Shown: positions 1 to 6,739 of the stretch, piece by piece
Layout of the letters: every line of letters starts with the position of its first letter
Numbering within the stretch: position 1 is the stretch's first letter
NCBI GenBank assembly: GCA_020629815.1
Contig: JAHDCN010000003.1
Coordinates: forward strand, 1-13,802
DNA from: Verrucomicrobiota bacterium
Lineage (GTDB): Bacteria; Verrucomicrobiota; Verrucomicrobiia; Verrucomicrobiales; DEV007
Direction: 5' to 3'
Length of the DNA: 13,802 nucleotides
The notes under the pieces: model-generated
Told to the model about the DNA's origin: nothing
The model's input: only the letters and a program-made list of their open reading frames with translations
The model's database searches: none
Program-made: the position numbers and the translations under genes

Positions 1-149
1 TAACGCCACTTTTGTAACCGAAACAAATCCTTTATACCACGCAGAATTGCGGTCACAGCGCGGAAAAGCAGCAGAACTGTCGGATAGCAGCAACAGTCTT
101 GCCGACGGATAGGATAAAGGTTGATCATCGATTGGGAATGCCACTCTAT
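1..149. other. Gene-free left edge with one copy of a diverged direct repeat
   Basis: I see no credible coding region here. The stretch lies downstream of the minus-strand membrane protein gene. It holds the 13-bp sequence AAACAAATCCTTT at 21-33, which recurs exactly at 561-573 on the other side of that gene, with weaker similarity continuing for about 30 bp (a GCA and then a GGMAAAAGC-like stretch). The sequence is less GC-rich than the operons to the right. The function is unknown. Confidence 0.5.
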
Positions 150-533
150 TTAATCATCTGCAATCGTTCTACTCTCCTTTCCAGTCTCTGCATCTTGTAA
201 TGGTGAAGTTCTTTGAGAGATTGCCGAAGAAACTGCGTAGGCGCAAAGGACTGGTATTAAAACTGTGCCAGCAGAGGCCAATAGCCACTGGCTTGCGGTT
301 AAATTGCTGTAGAAAATATTTCCCAGCAATAACAGCACCGTAAATAGAAGAACATACCAAACACGAAACTGTCCACCGAACGCGATTACGAATATTGTCC
401 CGACGAAACCTGAAAACAAATAAGCTCCGCCAGCTCCCATCCCACTATTGGCGATGAGAGTATGGGATGCAGCAGCTGTTGCAAGAACGCCGACAATCCT
501 CATTATCGTTGTTTTCCATTCACGCTTCCGCAT
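150..533 (-). CDS. Small four-helix membrane protein of unknown function
   Basis: I do not recognise a family. From the chosen ATG at 533 the protein is 127 residues, starting with a basic stretch (MRKREWKTT). Four hydrophobic segments follow (about residues 12-28, 35-54, 58-76 and 83-104) and then a short polar, charged tail ending in IADD. The pattern fits a small inner-membrane protein with both ends probably in the cytoplasm. The reading frame stays open upstream to a TTG at 584, and an internal ATG at 503 is also possible; none of these has a good Shine-Dalgarno sequence. Base composition is AT-richer than in the genes to the right, and the gene lies between two copies of a diverged direct repeat (21-33 and 561-573), which suggests an accessory or horizontally acquired gene. 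It is not part of a visible operon. Confidence 0.55.
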   Translation of the reverse strand: MRKREWKTTIMRIVGVLATAAASHTLIANSGMGAGGAYLFSGFVGTIFVIAFGGQFRVWYVLLFTVLLLLGNIFYSNLTASQWLLASAGTVLIPVLCAYAVSSAISQRTSPLQDAETGKESRTIADD

Positions 534-560
534 AACTGATTTCAAAGCACATGGTTGCTT

Positions 561-573
561 AAACAAATCCTTT
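561..573. repeat. Second copy of the 13-bp direct repeat flanking the small membrane protein gene
   Basis: AAACAAATCCTTT here matches 21-33 exactly, 540 bp away in the same orientation. The similarity goes on in degenerate form to about position 600. Read on the minus strand both copies contain a TAYAAAGGATTTGTTT-like core. The open frame extending from the ATG at 533 to a TTG at 584 would run through this copy. Confidence 0.5.
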
Positions 574-678
574 GTAGCCTGCAATAGCTACGGCAAAAGC
601 TCAGTTTTTTCGAAAAGCCGCCAACTAATGTTCGCAGTCTTCAGGTTTTTGTTAAACACGCAAACGCATCCGGATATC

Positions 679-694
679 CCGACTTAACCCTGTT
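679..694 (-). repeat. Dispersed 16-bp repeat, copy 1 (AACAGGGTTAAGTCGG)
   Basis: Read on the minus strand this is AACAGGGTTAAGTCGG, one of five copies in the window fitting AACAGGGTWARGTCAG with few mismatches. It is followed 22 bp further on by copy 2 in the same orientation. All copies are intergenic, except that copy 4 overlaps the stop codon of the right-edge gene. Confidence 0.6.
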
Positions 695-700
695 ACCTCA

Positions 701-716
701 CTGACCTAACCCTGTT
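701..716 (-). repeat. Dispersed 16-bp repeat, copy 2 (AACAGGGTTAGGTCAG)
   Basis: Read on the minus strand this is AACAGGGTTAGGTCAG. It differs at one position from copy 4 at 13527-13542 on the plus strand, about 12.8 kb away in the opposite orientation. It is a tandem partner of copy 1 with a 22-bp period. Confidence 0.65.
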
Positions 717-767
717 CAGTCAGGCTCCGATGATCAGGCTGAGGCAAAGAAAATCGAAACTCAGGCC

Positions 768-795
768 TTGTTATTGATTTTATTTAAATTATATT
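768..795 (+). promoter_or_regulatory. Candidate sigma-70 type promoter for the methyltransferase operon
   Basis: TTGTTA at 768-773 and TATATT at 790-795 are separated by 16 bp and lie in a strongly AT-rich tract, 26 bp before the ATG at 822. The match is 4 of 6 at -35 and 5 of 6 at -10. In such AT-rich sequence chance matches are common, so this is only a candidate. Confidence 0.35.
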
Positions 796-821
796 AATTA
801 TGAATTTACCATCTTCTGAGA

Positions 822-1679
822 ATGGCCCCCACCGAGATTTCGTCCACTTCTGCAACCGGACAGCCTTTGGCTGTGCGGCTTCTTTCGTTGGCGCAGCGGG
901 GTGCCGGGCTGCTGAACCGCCTGTCTGAGACCTTGATTTCGGCGCTCTTCATGGGGCTGATCGATGATGAGGAGTTTCAAAAGTGGGATGTGTATCCTCA
1001 CCAGGGCTCTTCGGGTCCGGATGATTTGCTCAATGGAATGGCGGAGGGATTTCAGCCCTGGGAAAAACAAGTTTTTGAAGCGGCCGGATCTCCCAAGTCA
1101 GGCAAGGCACTGGTGATCGGAGCCGGAGGTGGTCGGGAAGCGGTAGCGCTCAGCCGGGAAGGGCTGGACGTGGATGGTATTGAGTATTGTTCGGAGCTGG
1201 CGGAATACACGCAGTCGGCTCTGGAGCAGGAGAGTATCGATATTTCGGTAACGTCGCCGGATCGTTTCGAGGTGCCGGGTGAGAAGGGGACGTATGATGC
1301 AGTATTCATCGGTCGCTATTATTTTTCCTACATTCATGACCGGAATGAGAGGATTGAGTTTCTGGAAAGTTTGCGAGAGGTGCTGCGGGATGATGCGGTG
1401 GTGATGTTCTCGTATTTCGACCGACCGGAGGATCCGTCCAGCAACCTTGCGAGGCTGTTCCGGGTTCAGACACCGATTGCCAATTTCCTGCGCAAGATCC
1501 GTGGCAAAGGAGCGCAACACGTAGAGGTGGGCGATCATCTGGATCCGAACACTCCTGTATTTCATCATCATTTTATCCGAAGCGAGATCGAGTCCGAGCT
1601 GAAGGGGGCTGGATTCTCTGCCACGGAGCATGGATTTTTTACCTATGGCGGCTGGACGGTCGCTTCACCAAAAAGCTAA
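822..1679 (+). CDS. Class I SAM-dependent methyltransferase
   Basis: This is a predicted S-adenosylmethionine-dependent methyltransferase of 285 residues. The Rossmann fold begins with the glycine-rich motif I, ALVIGAGGGR, at residues 96-105. The acidic motif II residue is probably Glu121 (DGIEYC), and the motif IV region is YDAVFIGRYYFSYI at about 158-171. The roughly 90 residues before the fold include a hydrophobic, possibly amphipathic helix at about 30-46, which could bring the enzyme to a membrane or substrate. The substrate cannot be read from the sequence; the C-terminal third (HHHFIRSEIESELKGAGF) resembles the end of many small-molecule methyltransferases. It is the first gene of a tight operon with a CelD-type acetyltransferase (7 bp gap) and a YkgJ-like protein. 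The ATG at 822 has only a weak CTGAGA ahead of it; an ATG at 800 is in another frame. Confidence 0.85.
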   Translation: MAPTEISSTSATGQPLAVRLLSLAQRGAGLLNRLSETLISALFMGLIDDEEFQKWDVYPHQGSSGPDDLLNGMAEGFQPWEKQVFEAAGSPKSGKALVIGAGGGREAVALSREGLDVDGIEYCSELAEYTQSALEQESIDISVTSPDRFEVPGEKGTYDAVFIGRYYFSYIHDRNERIEFLESLREVLRDDAVVMFSYFDRPEDPSSNLARLFRVQTPIANFLRKIRGKGAQHVEVGDHLDPNTPVFHHHFIRSEIESELKGAGFSATEHGFFTYGGWTVASPKS

Positions 1680-1686
1680 TCATTCG

Positions 1687-2883
1687 ATGAGCACTGAGAT
1701 TGTTGTTATTTCTGACGTAGAAGAGTTGGAACGCGAGTATCGCGCTGACTGGGAGCGGCTGCATGCCGCGACTCCTCACGCCAATTTTTTCCAATCGCTG
1801 GATTGGTTTGGTGTTCGCTCCCGCCATCAGTTGGAAGGTGATTCCGGTTTTCGCACCTATGTGGTTCGGGACGGCGCAGAGGTGACGGGAATTGTTCCGA
1901 CGGTAATCAAAGAATCTGATTCCAAGCTGGGCCTCACCCGGAAGCTGAAGTTTCCCGATGAGTGCTGGTGCAGTTTTTACGGTCCGGTCTCTGCTGATCC
2001 GGAGAAGACGCTGAGTGCGGTGTCGGACTTCATTTGGAAGAACAACGAGGACAACCTCGACGTCATCGATTTTGCTCTGTTGCCCGGCTATCGGGATGGC
2101 CAGCAACCGGATGTGGTTCGTCGCACGATGGGCGGCCAAAATGCGCACGAGTTTTCGCAGGTGGCGACGTTGCACCTCGAGGACGACTGGGAGGCCTACT
2201 GGGAGAGTCGAAGAAAGGTTCAGAAAAACCGCCGTCGTAACGTGGAACGCTGTGAACGCCGCCTGGCTGAGCTGGGTGAGATCACCTGGAAGCGACATCG
2301 AACTGGCAATGGCGAGTCAGCCCCGGAGTGGGAGATGTTTGATCAATGTGTCGAGCTGGCCGGTATGAGTTGGCAGGACGGATTGATTGATGGCAACACA
2401 TTGCATCACGAAAGCGTGCATGGGTTTATTCGTGATGTTCACGAGGCTGCTTCGAAGGCAGGTGGGCTGGACATGAGCGTGTTGTATCTGGATGGCAAAC
2501 CGCAGGCCTTTGTCTACGGCTATCACTATCTGGGCTACGTGGATTTGATGAGGGTTGGTTACAATCCGGAGTTGGCGAAACTGGCGCCCGGGAATGCTCT
2601 GTGGACGCGTCTGATTGCGGACAGTTTCGAGCGGGGCGACCGGATTCTTGATTTCGGTCCGAGCTGCCTGGATTACAAAAAGTTTTGGATCAGCGAAATT
2701 GAGGACAGCTTCATCGTGACCCAATATGCATCGACGCCGAAAGGACAAAGCCTTCGTCTGGCGCAGAAAGTGCGGGGCAAAAAGGATGTTCTATTCACAG
2801 AGAAGGATACCAACGAGCGGAGTAAGCGACTCGCCGCAGAAAACAAAAAGAGTGATACCCCCAACCAAACCCTGTCTCGATGA
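1687..2883 (+). CDS. CelD/BcsL-type GNAT acetyltransferase (Acetyltransf_6 family)
   Basis: This is a predicted acyltransferase of 398 residues with the layout of the CelD-like GNAT family, named after a cellulose biosynthesis protein. The N-terminal half carries the typical HANFFQSLDWF segment near residues 31-41. The Acetyltransf_6 fold covers about residues 165-325, beginning with the basic YWESRRKVQKNRRRN stretch and ending in the conserved G-N-A-L-W, I-L-D-F-G and Y-K-K-F-W signatures (303-334). The lysine- and arginine-rich tail (350-398) may bind nucleic acid or a polyanion, but this is speculative. The acceptor is unknown; relatives modify cell-surface polysaccharides or peptidoglycan precursors. 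The open frame begins at 1630 inside the methyltransferase gene; the ATG at 1687, 7 bp after that stop, is the sensible start. The stop overlaps the next start in an ATGA arrangement, pointing to translational coupling. Confidence 0.85.
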   Translation: MSTEIVVISDVEELEREYRADWERLHAATPHANFFQSLDWFGVRSRHQLEGDSGFRTYVVRDGAEVTGIVPTVIKESDSKLGLTRKLKFPDECWCSFYGPVSADPEKTLSAVSDFIWKNNEDNLDVIDFALLPGYRDGQQPDVVRRTMGGQNAHEFSQVATLHLEDDWEAYWESRRKVQKNRRRNVERCERRLAELGEITWKRHRTGNGESAPEWEMFDQCVELAGMSWQDGLIDGNTLHHESVHGFIRDVHEAASKAGGLDMSVLYLDGKPQAFVYGYHYLGYVDLMRVGYNPELAKLAPGNALWTRLIADSFERGDRILDFGPSCLDYKKFWISEIEDSFIVTQYASTPKGQSLRLAQKVRGKKDVLFTEKDTNERSKRLAAENKKSDTPNQTLSR

Positions 2884-3413
2884 AGGTTTTGACTGCTTCC
2901 ACACCTCCCATGAGCGAGACTGAGAATCCCTGCCTGGCATGTACGATTGACCAGGATTGTTGTACGAACCTGCGCGGTCTGCGTTTGACCAGGGAAGAGT
3001 ATGAAAGCTGTTTCGCCTCGATGGAGGGCAGTGGAAAATTCACCTCCCGACAGGAGGGGCCGCTTTTTGTGATCAATCCGGATCAAAGCCAAAAGTGCCC
3101 GAACTGGATCGGTGGCGGTTGCTCGGTGTATGACGATCGTCCGATTGAGTGCCGTTTATTTCCACACACTCTGTATGTGAAAAAGCGGACGGAAACGACT
3201 GCTGAAGTCCGGTTCCACCTGGTGCATGCTTGTCCTCAGGCACAGGCACTCCGTGCATCGAATGCAAAAGCCAAGGCGATGGTCACGGCGTTTTGCGGTC
3301 AGGCGTTTGGGCCTGATGTGAAAGTGAATATCGCAGAAGAGAGCAGCCTTGAGCGCAGTTTGAGGCTGGTGAAATCGCGGATCGTAGAGATTCTGGCGAA
3401 ACTGCGAGCCTGA
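2880..3413 (+). CDS. YkgJ-like zinc/iron-chelating cysteine cluster protein
   Basis: The protein has 177 residues and a cysteine pattern typical of the CxxCxxCC (YkgJ) family, which is thought to bind zinc or an iron-sulfur cluster and whose motif is also found in the flagellin lysine methylase FliB. The first set is PCLAC at Cys18 and Cys21 with Asp-Cys-Cys at 27-28, the second is Cys73 (KCPNW), Cys81 and Cys91 in GGCSVYDDRPIECRLFP, and Cys118 (HACP) follows. The Y-x-x-R-P-x-x-C-R-x-F-P signature is the family hallmark. The biochemical role is not known; linkage to a methyltransferase and an acetyltransferase suggests a part in a modification pathway. The start overlaps the preceding stop by 4 bp; Met11 at 2910 is an alternative that would remove only a non-conserved leader. 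A MITE-like element begins 3 bp after the stop. Confidence 0.88.
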   Translation: MKVLTASTPPMSETENPCLACTIDQDCCTNLRGLRLTREEYESCFASMEGSGKFTSRQEGPLFVINPDQSQKCPNWIGGGCSVYDDRPIECRLFPHTLYVKKRTETTAEVRFHLVHACPQAQALRASNAKAKAMVTAFCGQAFGPDVKVNIAEESSLERSLRLVKSRIVEILAKLRA

Positions 3414-3428
3414 GGTTTAGACCATCTC

Positions 3429-3443
3429 ACCGGTAAAACCGGT
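3429..3443. repeat. Short hairpin ACCGGT-AAA-ACCGGT in the left arm of the MITE
   Basis: Two copies of the self-complementary ACCGGT are separated by AAA, 15 bp after the YkgJ-like gene stop. It could fold in RNA and contribute to transcription termination, but no T-run follows. Confidence 0.45.
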
Positions 3444-3495
3444 AGAATGGAATCTTTTCCGGCAAGGAAATCAGCGCGACGCAGGTAAAGGCAGA

Positions 3496-3565
3496 AGCGG
3501 GCAGGATTGGCCCAACTGCTTTGTTCTTCGCTTGCAGACGAAATGCAGCGGGCAGGAGTGCCCGC
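3496..3565. repeat. Direct repeat AGCGGGCAGGA(T/G)TG with a GCGGGCA hairpin
   Basis: AGCGGGCAGGATTG at 3496-3509 recurs as AGCGGGCAGGAGTG at 3547-3560, 13 of 14 positions the same. The second copy forms a hairpin with stem GCGGGCA (3548-3554), loop GGAG and TGCCCGC (3559-3565). Both are inside the MITE, which therefore looks composite. Confidence 0.5.
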
Positions 3566-3768
3566 ACCCCAGGCATCGTCATTTCGACGAGGCACGAGGA
3601 GAAATCTCGCGTATGGCTTTCACTGTAGGTAAAGGCGAAGTCGAAGGCTTCGATGTCGACTTTCTGGCAGATGACAGGCATTCGACCTGCGCGAGATCTC
3701 TCCCTCGCAAGCTCCATCGAGATGACGATGGGTGAGCGCCCTGCCATTCTACCACTTTCATAGGCGAA

Positions 3769-3783
3769 ATGGTCTAAGACCAT
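3769..3783. repeat. Palindrome ATGGTCT-A-AGACCAT at the right end of the MITE
   Basis: This is a perfect 7-1-7 palindrome immediately downstream of the thioesterase stop codon on the minus strand. It covers the end of the right inverted repeat and may act as a weak terminator stem or as the cut site of the element. Confidence 0.45.
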
Positions 3784-3785
3784 CT

Positions 3786-4199
3786 CTAGACCGAATATTT
3801 CTCCCGAATATCGTCCGGGATTGACTGGGGGCGGCCGTTGGCAGCGTTGACCATGACGTAGTTGATCCAGCCTTTGGCGACTGGTTTCGAATCAGATTGT
3901 TTGCGAATCTGGAAGCCAACTTTGACCTGGCGCTCCTTCATTTCTTCCACTGCGGTCTGGATCACTGCGGAGTCGCCGATATGGAGCGGGCGTTTGTGCT
4001 CGATGTAGGCGGCTTTCACAACCCAGCTGAATCCACGCTCCAGAAACTCTTCCATTGCCATGCCGTAGCAGCGCGCCATTTGGTCATATCGGGCAGTGAG
4101 AACGTAGTCGAGATACTTGGAATTGTGGACATGTTGATTCATGTCGATGTCGTCTGGGCGGACTTGAACCACGGATTCAAATGTCGAGTATTCCGGCAT
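3786..4199 (-). CDS. Acyl-CoA thioesterase of the hotdog (4HBT, YbgC/FadM-like) family
   Basis: This is a 137-residue single-domain hotdog protein, the usual length for YbgC/FadM-type thioesterases, which hydrolyse acyl-CoA to free acid and CoA in the cytoplasm. The active-site region is RPDDIDMNQHVHNSKYLDY at residues 14-32. It corresponds to the family pattern R-x-x-D-x-D-x-x-x-H-V-N-N-x-x-Y, with Asp17 the likely catalytic acid, Asp19, His23 and Asn26. One asparagine of the usual N-N pair is replaced by His25 and the usual glycine by Gln22. The central helix is followed by the strand motif AYIEHKRPLHIGDSAVI. The exact acyl substrate is unknown. The gene is divergent from the secreted hydrolase (59 bp between start codons) and converges on the MITE, which lies directly after the stop codon. 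Confidence 0.85.
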   Translation of the reverse strand: MPEYSTFESVVQVRPDDIDMNQHVHNSKYLDYVLTARYDQMARCYGMAMEEFLERGFSWVVKAAYIEHKRPLHIGDSAVIQTAVEEMKERQVKVGFQIRKQSDSKPVAKGWINYVMVNAANGRPQSIPDDIREKYSV

Positions 4200-4258
4200 A
4201 GCGGGATCAGTGTGCGGCAGGCTTTTCGGTTTGCAAGGTTTCGTGGTAGGCTGCGGTG

Positions 4259-5299
4259 ATGAGAGCTTTTTTCTTGCTGATATTCTTCTCGATTGGATTC
4301 GTGACTGCCGAGGACAAGCGAGGTTATCCGGAGTCGGTGAAAGAGGTTCGCTATCGTTCCTCCGGTGATGGAACCGAGCAGCCTGCCTTGTTTTGGCAGC
4401 CGGAGTCGAGTGAAGAAAAGGTTCCTTTATTGGTCGCGCTGCATACCTGGTCCGGAGACTATCAGCAAACTGGGAGTCAGGTGGTGTTTGCCGAGTGGTG
4501 TCAGCAGGTTGGCTGGGCCTTTATTCATCCGAACTTTCGCGGGCAAAACTGGACACCTGATGCGCTGGGTTCAGACCTGGCAGTGGCGGACATTGTCAGT
4601 GCCGTTGATTTTGCCAAATCGGAAGCTCCCATTGATACCGATCGAATCTATTGCGTCGGAGTTTCCGGCGGCGGGCATGCTTCTTTGTTGATGGCGGGGC
4701 GGCATCCGGAATTGTGGGCTGGCGTATCCGCCTGGTGTGGTATTGCTCACATAGCCCTTTGGCATGCGCAGTGCCGGGATACGGAATTCTCCCGCTACAG
4801 CGAACATATCGAGAAAGCGCTGGGTGGTCCGCCGAATTCGAAACCGCGACGACAGGATGCGCAACACCGCTCGCCGGTGAAGTGGCTTTCCAATGCGCAA
4901 GGTGTGAACCTCGATATCAATCATGGTGTGACCGATGGACGTTCCGGTAGTGTGCCTTTCAATCACTCGTTCCTCGCCTGGAATGAGGTCGTAATCCCGG
5001 AGGATCGATTTTCTGCCGAAGGGATTGCTGAATACTACGACAGCGAATCCATTCCCGAAAAGTGGAAGCCATATCACGCGAAGGGCGAGTTTCCTCTTTT
5101 TGGAAAAGACAAGCAGCCGTTGTTCCGGCGAACCTCAGGGTCGACCCGATTGACGATCTTCGATGGCGGACATGAAATCGTTCACGAGGCCGCTTTGAAC
5201 TGGTTAGCGGCTCAGCGAAAAGGCGAGCCTCCGGTTTGGGATGCTCCTGTTTTGCAACGATTGAAGACGGGAAAAGTGGATGGCGAGAGCGGTAAATAG
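4259..5299 (+). CDS. Secreted alpha/beta hydrolase (prolyl oligopeptidase-like family)
   Basis: The product has 346 residues and starts with a typical Sec signal peptide (MRAFFLLIFFSIGFVTAED; cleavage likely after VTA near residue 17), so the enzyme is probably periplasmic or exported. The alpha/beta hydrolase fold shows the oxyanion-strand region PLLVALHTWSGDY, the nucleophile elbow GVSGGG with Ser136, a probable acid in HGVTDGRSGSVPF (Asp226) and the catalytic His305 in FDGGHEI. Such proteins act as esterases or peptidases, and many marine and soil Verrucomicrobiota secrete several, but the substrate cannot be named. A GTG sits immediately before the chosen ATG and would add one residue. 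The start lies 59 bp from the divergent thioesterase start, and the stop is directly next to that of the convergent folA gene with no gap, so little room is left for a terminator. Confidence 0.85.
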   Translation: MRAFFLLIFFSIGFVTAEDKRGYPESVKEVRYRSSGDGTEQPALFWQPESSEEKVPLLVALHTWSGDYQQTGSQVVFAEWCQQVGWAFIHPNFRGQNWTPDALGSDLAVADIVSAVDFAKSEAPIDTDRIYCVGVSGGGHASLLMAGRHPELWAGVSAWCGIAHIALWHAQCRDTEFSRYSEHIEKALGGPPNSKPRRQDAQHRSPVKWLSNAQGVNLDINHGVTDGRSGSVPFNHSFLAWNEVVIPEDRFSAEGIAEYYDSESIPEKWKPYHAKGEFPLFGKDKQPLFRRTSGSTRLTIFDGGHEIVHEAALNWLAAQRKGEPPVWDAPVLQRLKTGKVDGESGK

Positions 5300-5773
5300 C
5301 TATCGCCTTACGTAGCGGCGCAGTTCGAAATCGTCATCTTTGTGGAGGATTTCTTCCACGGTGAAGTCGTCCTCAAACTCGGGCAGATAGGTGTCACCTT
5401 CATAGGGGTGATACACATAGCTGAGCAGGACTTCGTCGCAGAGCGGCAACATCTCGGCAAAAATCTGTGCGCCGCCGATGATGAAAATTTTCTCCTCACC
5501 TTCGAGGAATTCCGTTACGTCGTTGCAGTCGTTGATCAGTTCGAAGCCTTCATCCAGTTCTGTCGCAGTCCGCGAGATCACCACATTTCTCCGGCCCGGT
5601 AGTACGCCGGGAAGCGACTCCATGGTTTTCCTTCCCATCACGATGGGGTGTCCGAGAGTATTTTTCTTGAACAGCTTCAAATCCGCTGGTAGGCGCCAGG
5701 GAAGGTCGCCATCTTTGCCAATGACCCGATTGGAGGCCATGGCGATGACTGCGATGATGCGTGGTTTCTTCAC
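5300..5773 (-). CDS. folA: Dihydrofolate reductase
   Basis: Dihydrofolate reductase uses NADPH to reduce dihydrofolate to tetrahydrofolate in the cytoplasm. From the GTG at 5773 the protein has 157 residues, close to the usual 160. Key family features are present: IIAVIAMASNRVIGKDGDLPW at the N-terminus with Trp26, the catalytic acid Asp31 in LPADLKLFKKNT (Asp27 in the E. coli enzyme), the MGRKTMESL cofactor segment at 46-54, LPGRRNVVISR at 58-68, and the IIGGAQIF nucleotide-binding motif at 98-105. It follows thyA on the same strand by 28 bp, a natural pairing because ThyA produces dihydrofolate. The frame is open upstream through the end of thyA to a start at 5863, but that would add 30 non-homologous residues. 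The GTG start has no clear Shine-Dalgarno sequence. Confidence 0.96.
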   Translation of the reverse strand: MKKPRIIAVIAMASNRVIGKDGDLPWRLPADLKLFKKNTLGHPIVMGRKTMESLPGVLPGRRNVVISRTATELDEGFELINDCNDVTEFLEGEEKIFIIGGAQIFAEMLPLCDEVLLSYVYHPYEGDTYLPEFEDDFTVEEILHKDDDFELRRYVRR

Positions 5774-5801
5774 TGGATCAATTGGATGAAATGGGAAAGC
5801 A

Positions 5802-6605
5802 TTAAACGGCGATAGGAGCCTTGATGCCTGGATGAGGATCGTACCCGACCAGCTCGAAGTCATTGTAAGTGAACCCGTCGATTTCCTTCACCTCCGGATT
5901 GATTTTCATCACCGGGAGCTGTCGCGGTTCACGTTCCAGCTGGAGCCGTGCCTGATCGAGGTGATTCTGATACAGGTGTAAATCTCCGAAGGTGTGAACG
6001 AAATCGCCGGGCTTCAGATCGCACACCTGCGCCATCATCATGGTCAGCAACGCATACGAAGCGATGTTAAACGGAACGCCCAAAAATAAGTCGGCACTGC
6101 GCTGATACAATTGGCAGCTTAATTCGCCTTCGGTCGAATCGACGTAAAACTGAAACAAGGTGTGGCAGGGAGGCAGAGCCATGTCTTCGACATCGACAGG
6201 ATTCCAACCGCTGACTATGTGCCGTCGACTGTCGGGATTATTCCGAATCGCATCGACCACCTGAGCGATTTGATCGATCGGCTTGGCATCGGGGGAACCC
6301 TGCCAGCGACGCCATTGCTTTCCATAGACCGGACCGAGGTCGCCATTCTCATCAGCCCATTCGTCCCAAATCGAAACGCCGTTGTCCTGAAGGTATTTCA
6401 CATTGGTGTCGCCGTTGAGAAACCAAAGCAGTTCATGGATGATCGAGCGGAGGTGCAACTTCTTGGTAGTGAGACAGGGAAACGTTTCCCGCAAATTGAA
6501 TCGGGCTTGCGCTCCGAAAACCCCAACGGTCCCGACGCCGGTTCGGTCTTCGCGGACTTTGCCTTCGTTGAGCACGAGTTCGAGTAATTCGAGATAAGTT
6601 TTCAT
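5802..6605 (-). CDS. thyA: Thymidylate synthase
   Basis: ThyA methylates dUMP to dTMP using methylenetetrahydrofolate as both carbon donor and reductant, giving dihydrofolate. The 267-residue length matches the family (E. coli 264). The active-site cysteine is Cys147 in [12 protein letters not shown]. The phosphate-binding arginines are Arg21 (EDRTGVGT) and Arg127-Arg128 in the [12 protein letters not shown] stretch, and [20 protein letters not shown] is intact at 165-184. The C-terminus ends in IKAPIAV, the usual end of this enzyme. The gene precedes folA by 28 bp, so both steps of the cycle are probably cotranscribed. It is divergent from acylphosphatase with a 134-bp spacer. No unusual residues are seen. 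Confidence 0.98.
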   Translation of the reverse strand: MKTYLELLELVLNEGKVREDRTGVGTVGVFGAQARFNLRETFPCLTTKKLHLRSIIHELLWFLNGDTNVKYLQDNGVSIWDEWADENGDLGPVYGKQWRRWQGSPDAKPIDQIAQVVDAIRNNPDSRRHIVSGWNPVDVEDMALPPCHTLFQFYVDSTEGELSCQLYQRSADLFLGVPFNIASYALLTMMMAQVCDLKPGDFVHTFGDLHLYQNHLDQARLQLEREPRQLPVMKINPEVKEIDGFTYNDFELVGYDPHPGIKAPIAV

Positions 6606-6739
6606 TCAACGGTCGTCTGATAGATGGCGATCAGCTAGAGGTGAAGCGTTTTACTTGCGGCGAAAATGCGGTGAAATCAATTCAAAGCTTCGCTGCTTTT
6701 TTGTAGCAATGATTCCGGAAACCCGCTTACGTTTCCCCG

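Larger units (their letters stand above)
585..767. other. Gene-free stretch between the membrane protein gene and the methyltransferase operon
   Basis: No coding region in this interval is convincing. It contains two tandem minus-strand copies of the 16-bp dispersed repeat at 679-716, listed separately, and a short TCAGGCT duplication at 720-726 and 734-740. It runs into an AT-rich tract and a candidate promoter in front of the methyltransferase gene. Confidence 0.4.
3417..3777. mobile_element. MITE-like element made of nested inverted repeats
   Basis: The whole intergenic region between two convergent genes is one structured element of about 361 bp. The outer ends, 3417-3453 and 3741-3777, are inverted repeats of 37 bp matching at about 28 positions without gaps; both begin TTAGACCAT and contain GGTAGAATGG. 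An inner inverted pair lies at 3574-3611 and 3690-3730 (each arm begins CATCGTCAT and ends ATCTCGCG). The centre, 3638-3662, is AAGTCGA opposite TCGACTT with TCGAAG-G-CTTCGA inside. It also holds hairpins at 3429-3443 and 3548-3565. AGACCATCTC occurs at 3419-3428 and again at 3777-3786, just outside the right end. No meaningful coding capacity is seen. The structure could also act as a bidirectional terminator for the flanking genes. Confidence 0.7.

Noticed and set aside
448..687. Open frame on the plus strand opposite the small membrane protein gene
   Set aside because: It runs antisense to the membrane protein gene, is not protein-like in composition and ends in the dispersed repeats.
651..716. 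GTTRRRY- and RYYYAAC-like heptamers suggesting an integron attC site
   Set aside because: They are in the wrong order and lack the inner box pairing and size of an attC site; the similarity is accidental, and the repeat family explains the sequence better.
800..821. ATG at 800 as an earlier start for the methyltransferase
   Set aside because: It is in a different reading frame from the methyltransferase.
3532..3735. Short open frames inside the MITE-like element
   Set aside because: They are by-products of the inverted-repeat sequence, with no protein-like features and no start signal.
5774..5863. Longer dihydrofolate reductase reading frame starting inside thyA
   Set aside because: It would add 30 residues with no similarity to the enzyme family and overlap the end of thyA; the GTG at 5773 gives the usual length.
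6684..6703. AAAGC-TTCGCT-GCTTT hairpin followed by T residues as a terminator
   Set aside because: The stem is only 5 bp and AT-rich, and there is no upstream plus-strand gene to terminate because thyA is divergent.
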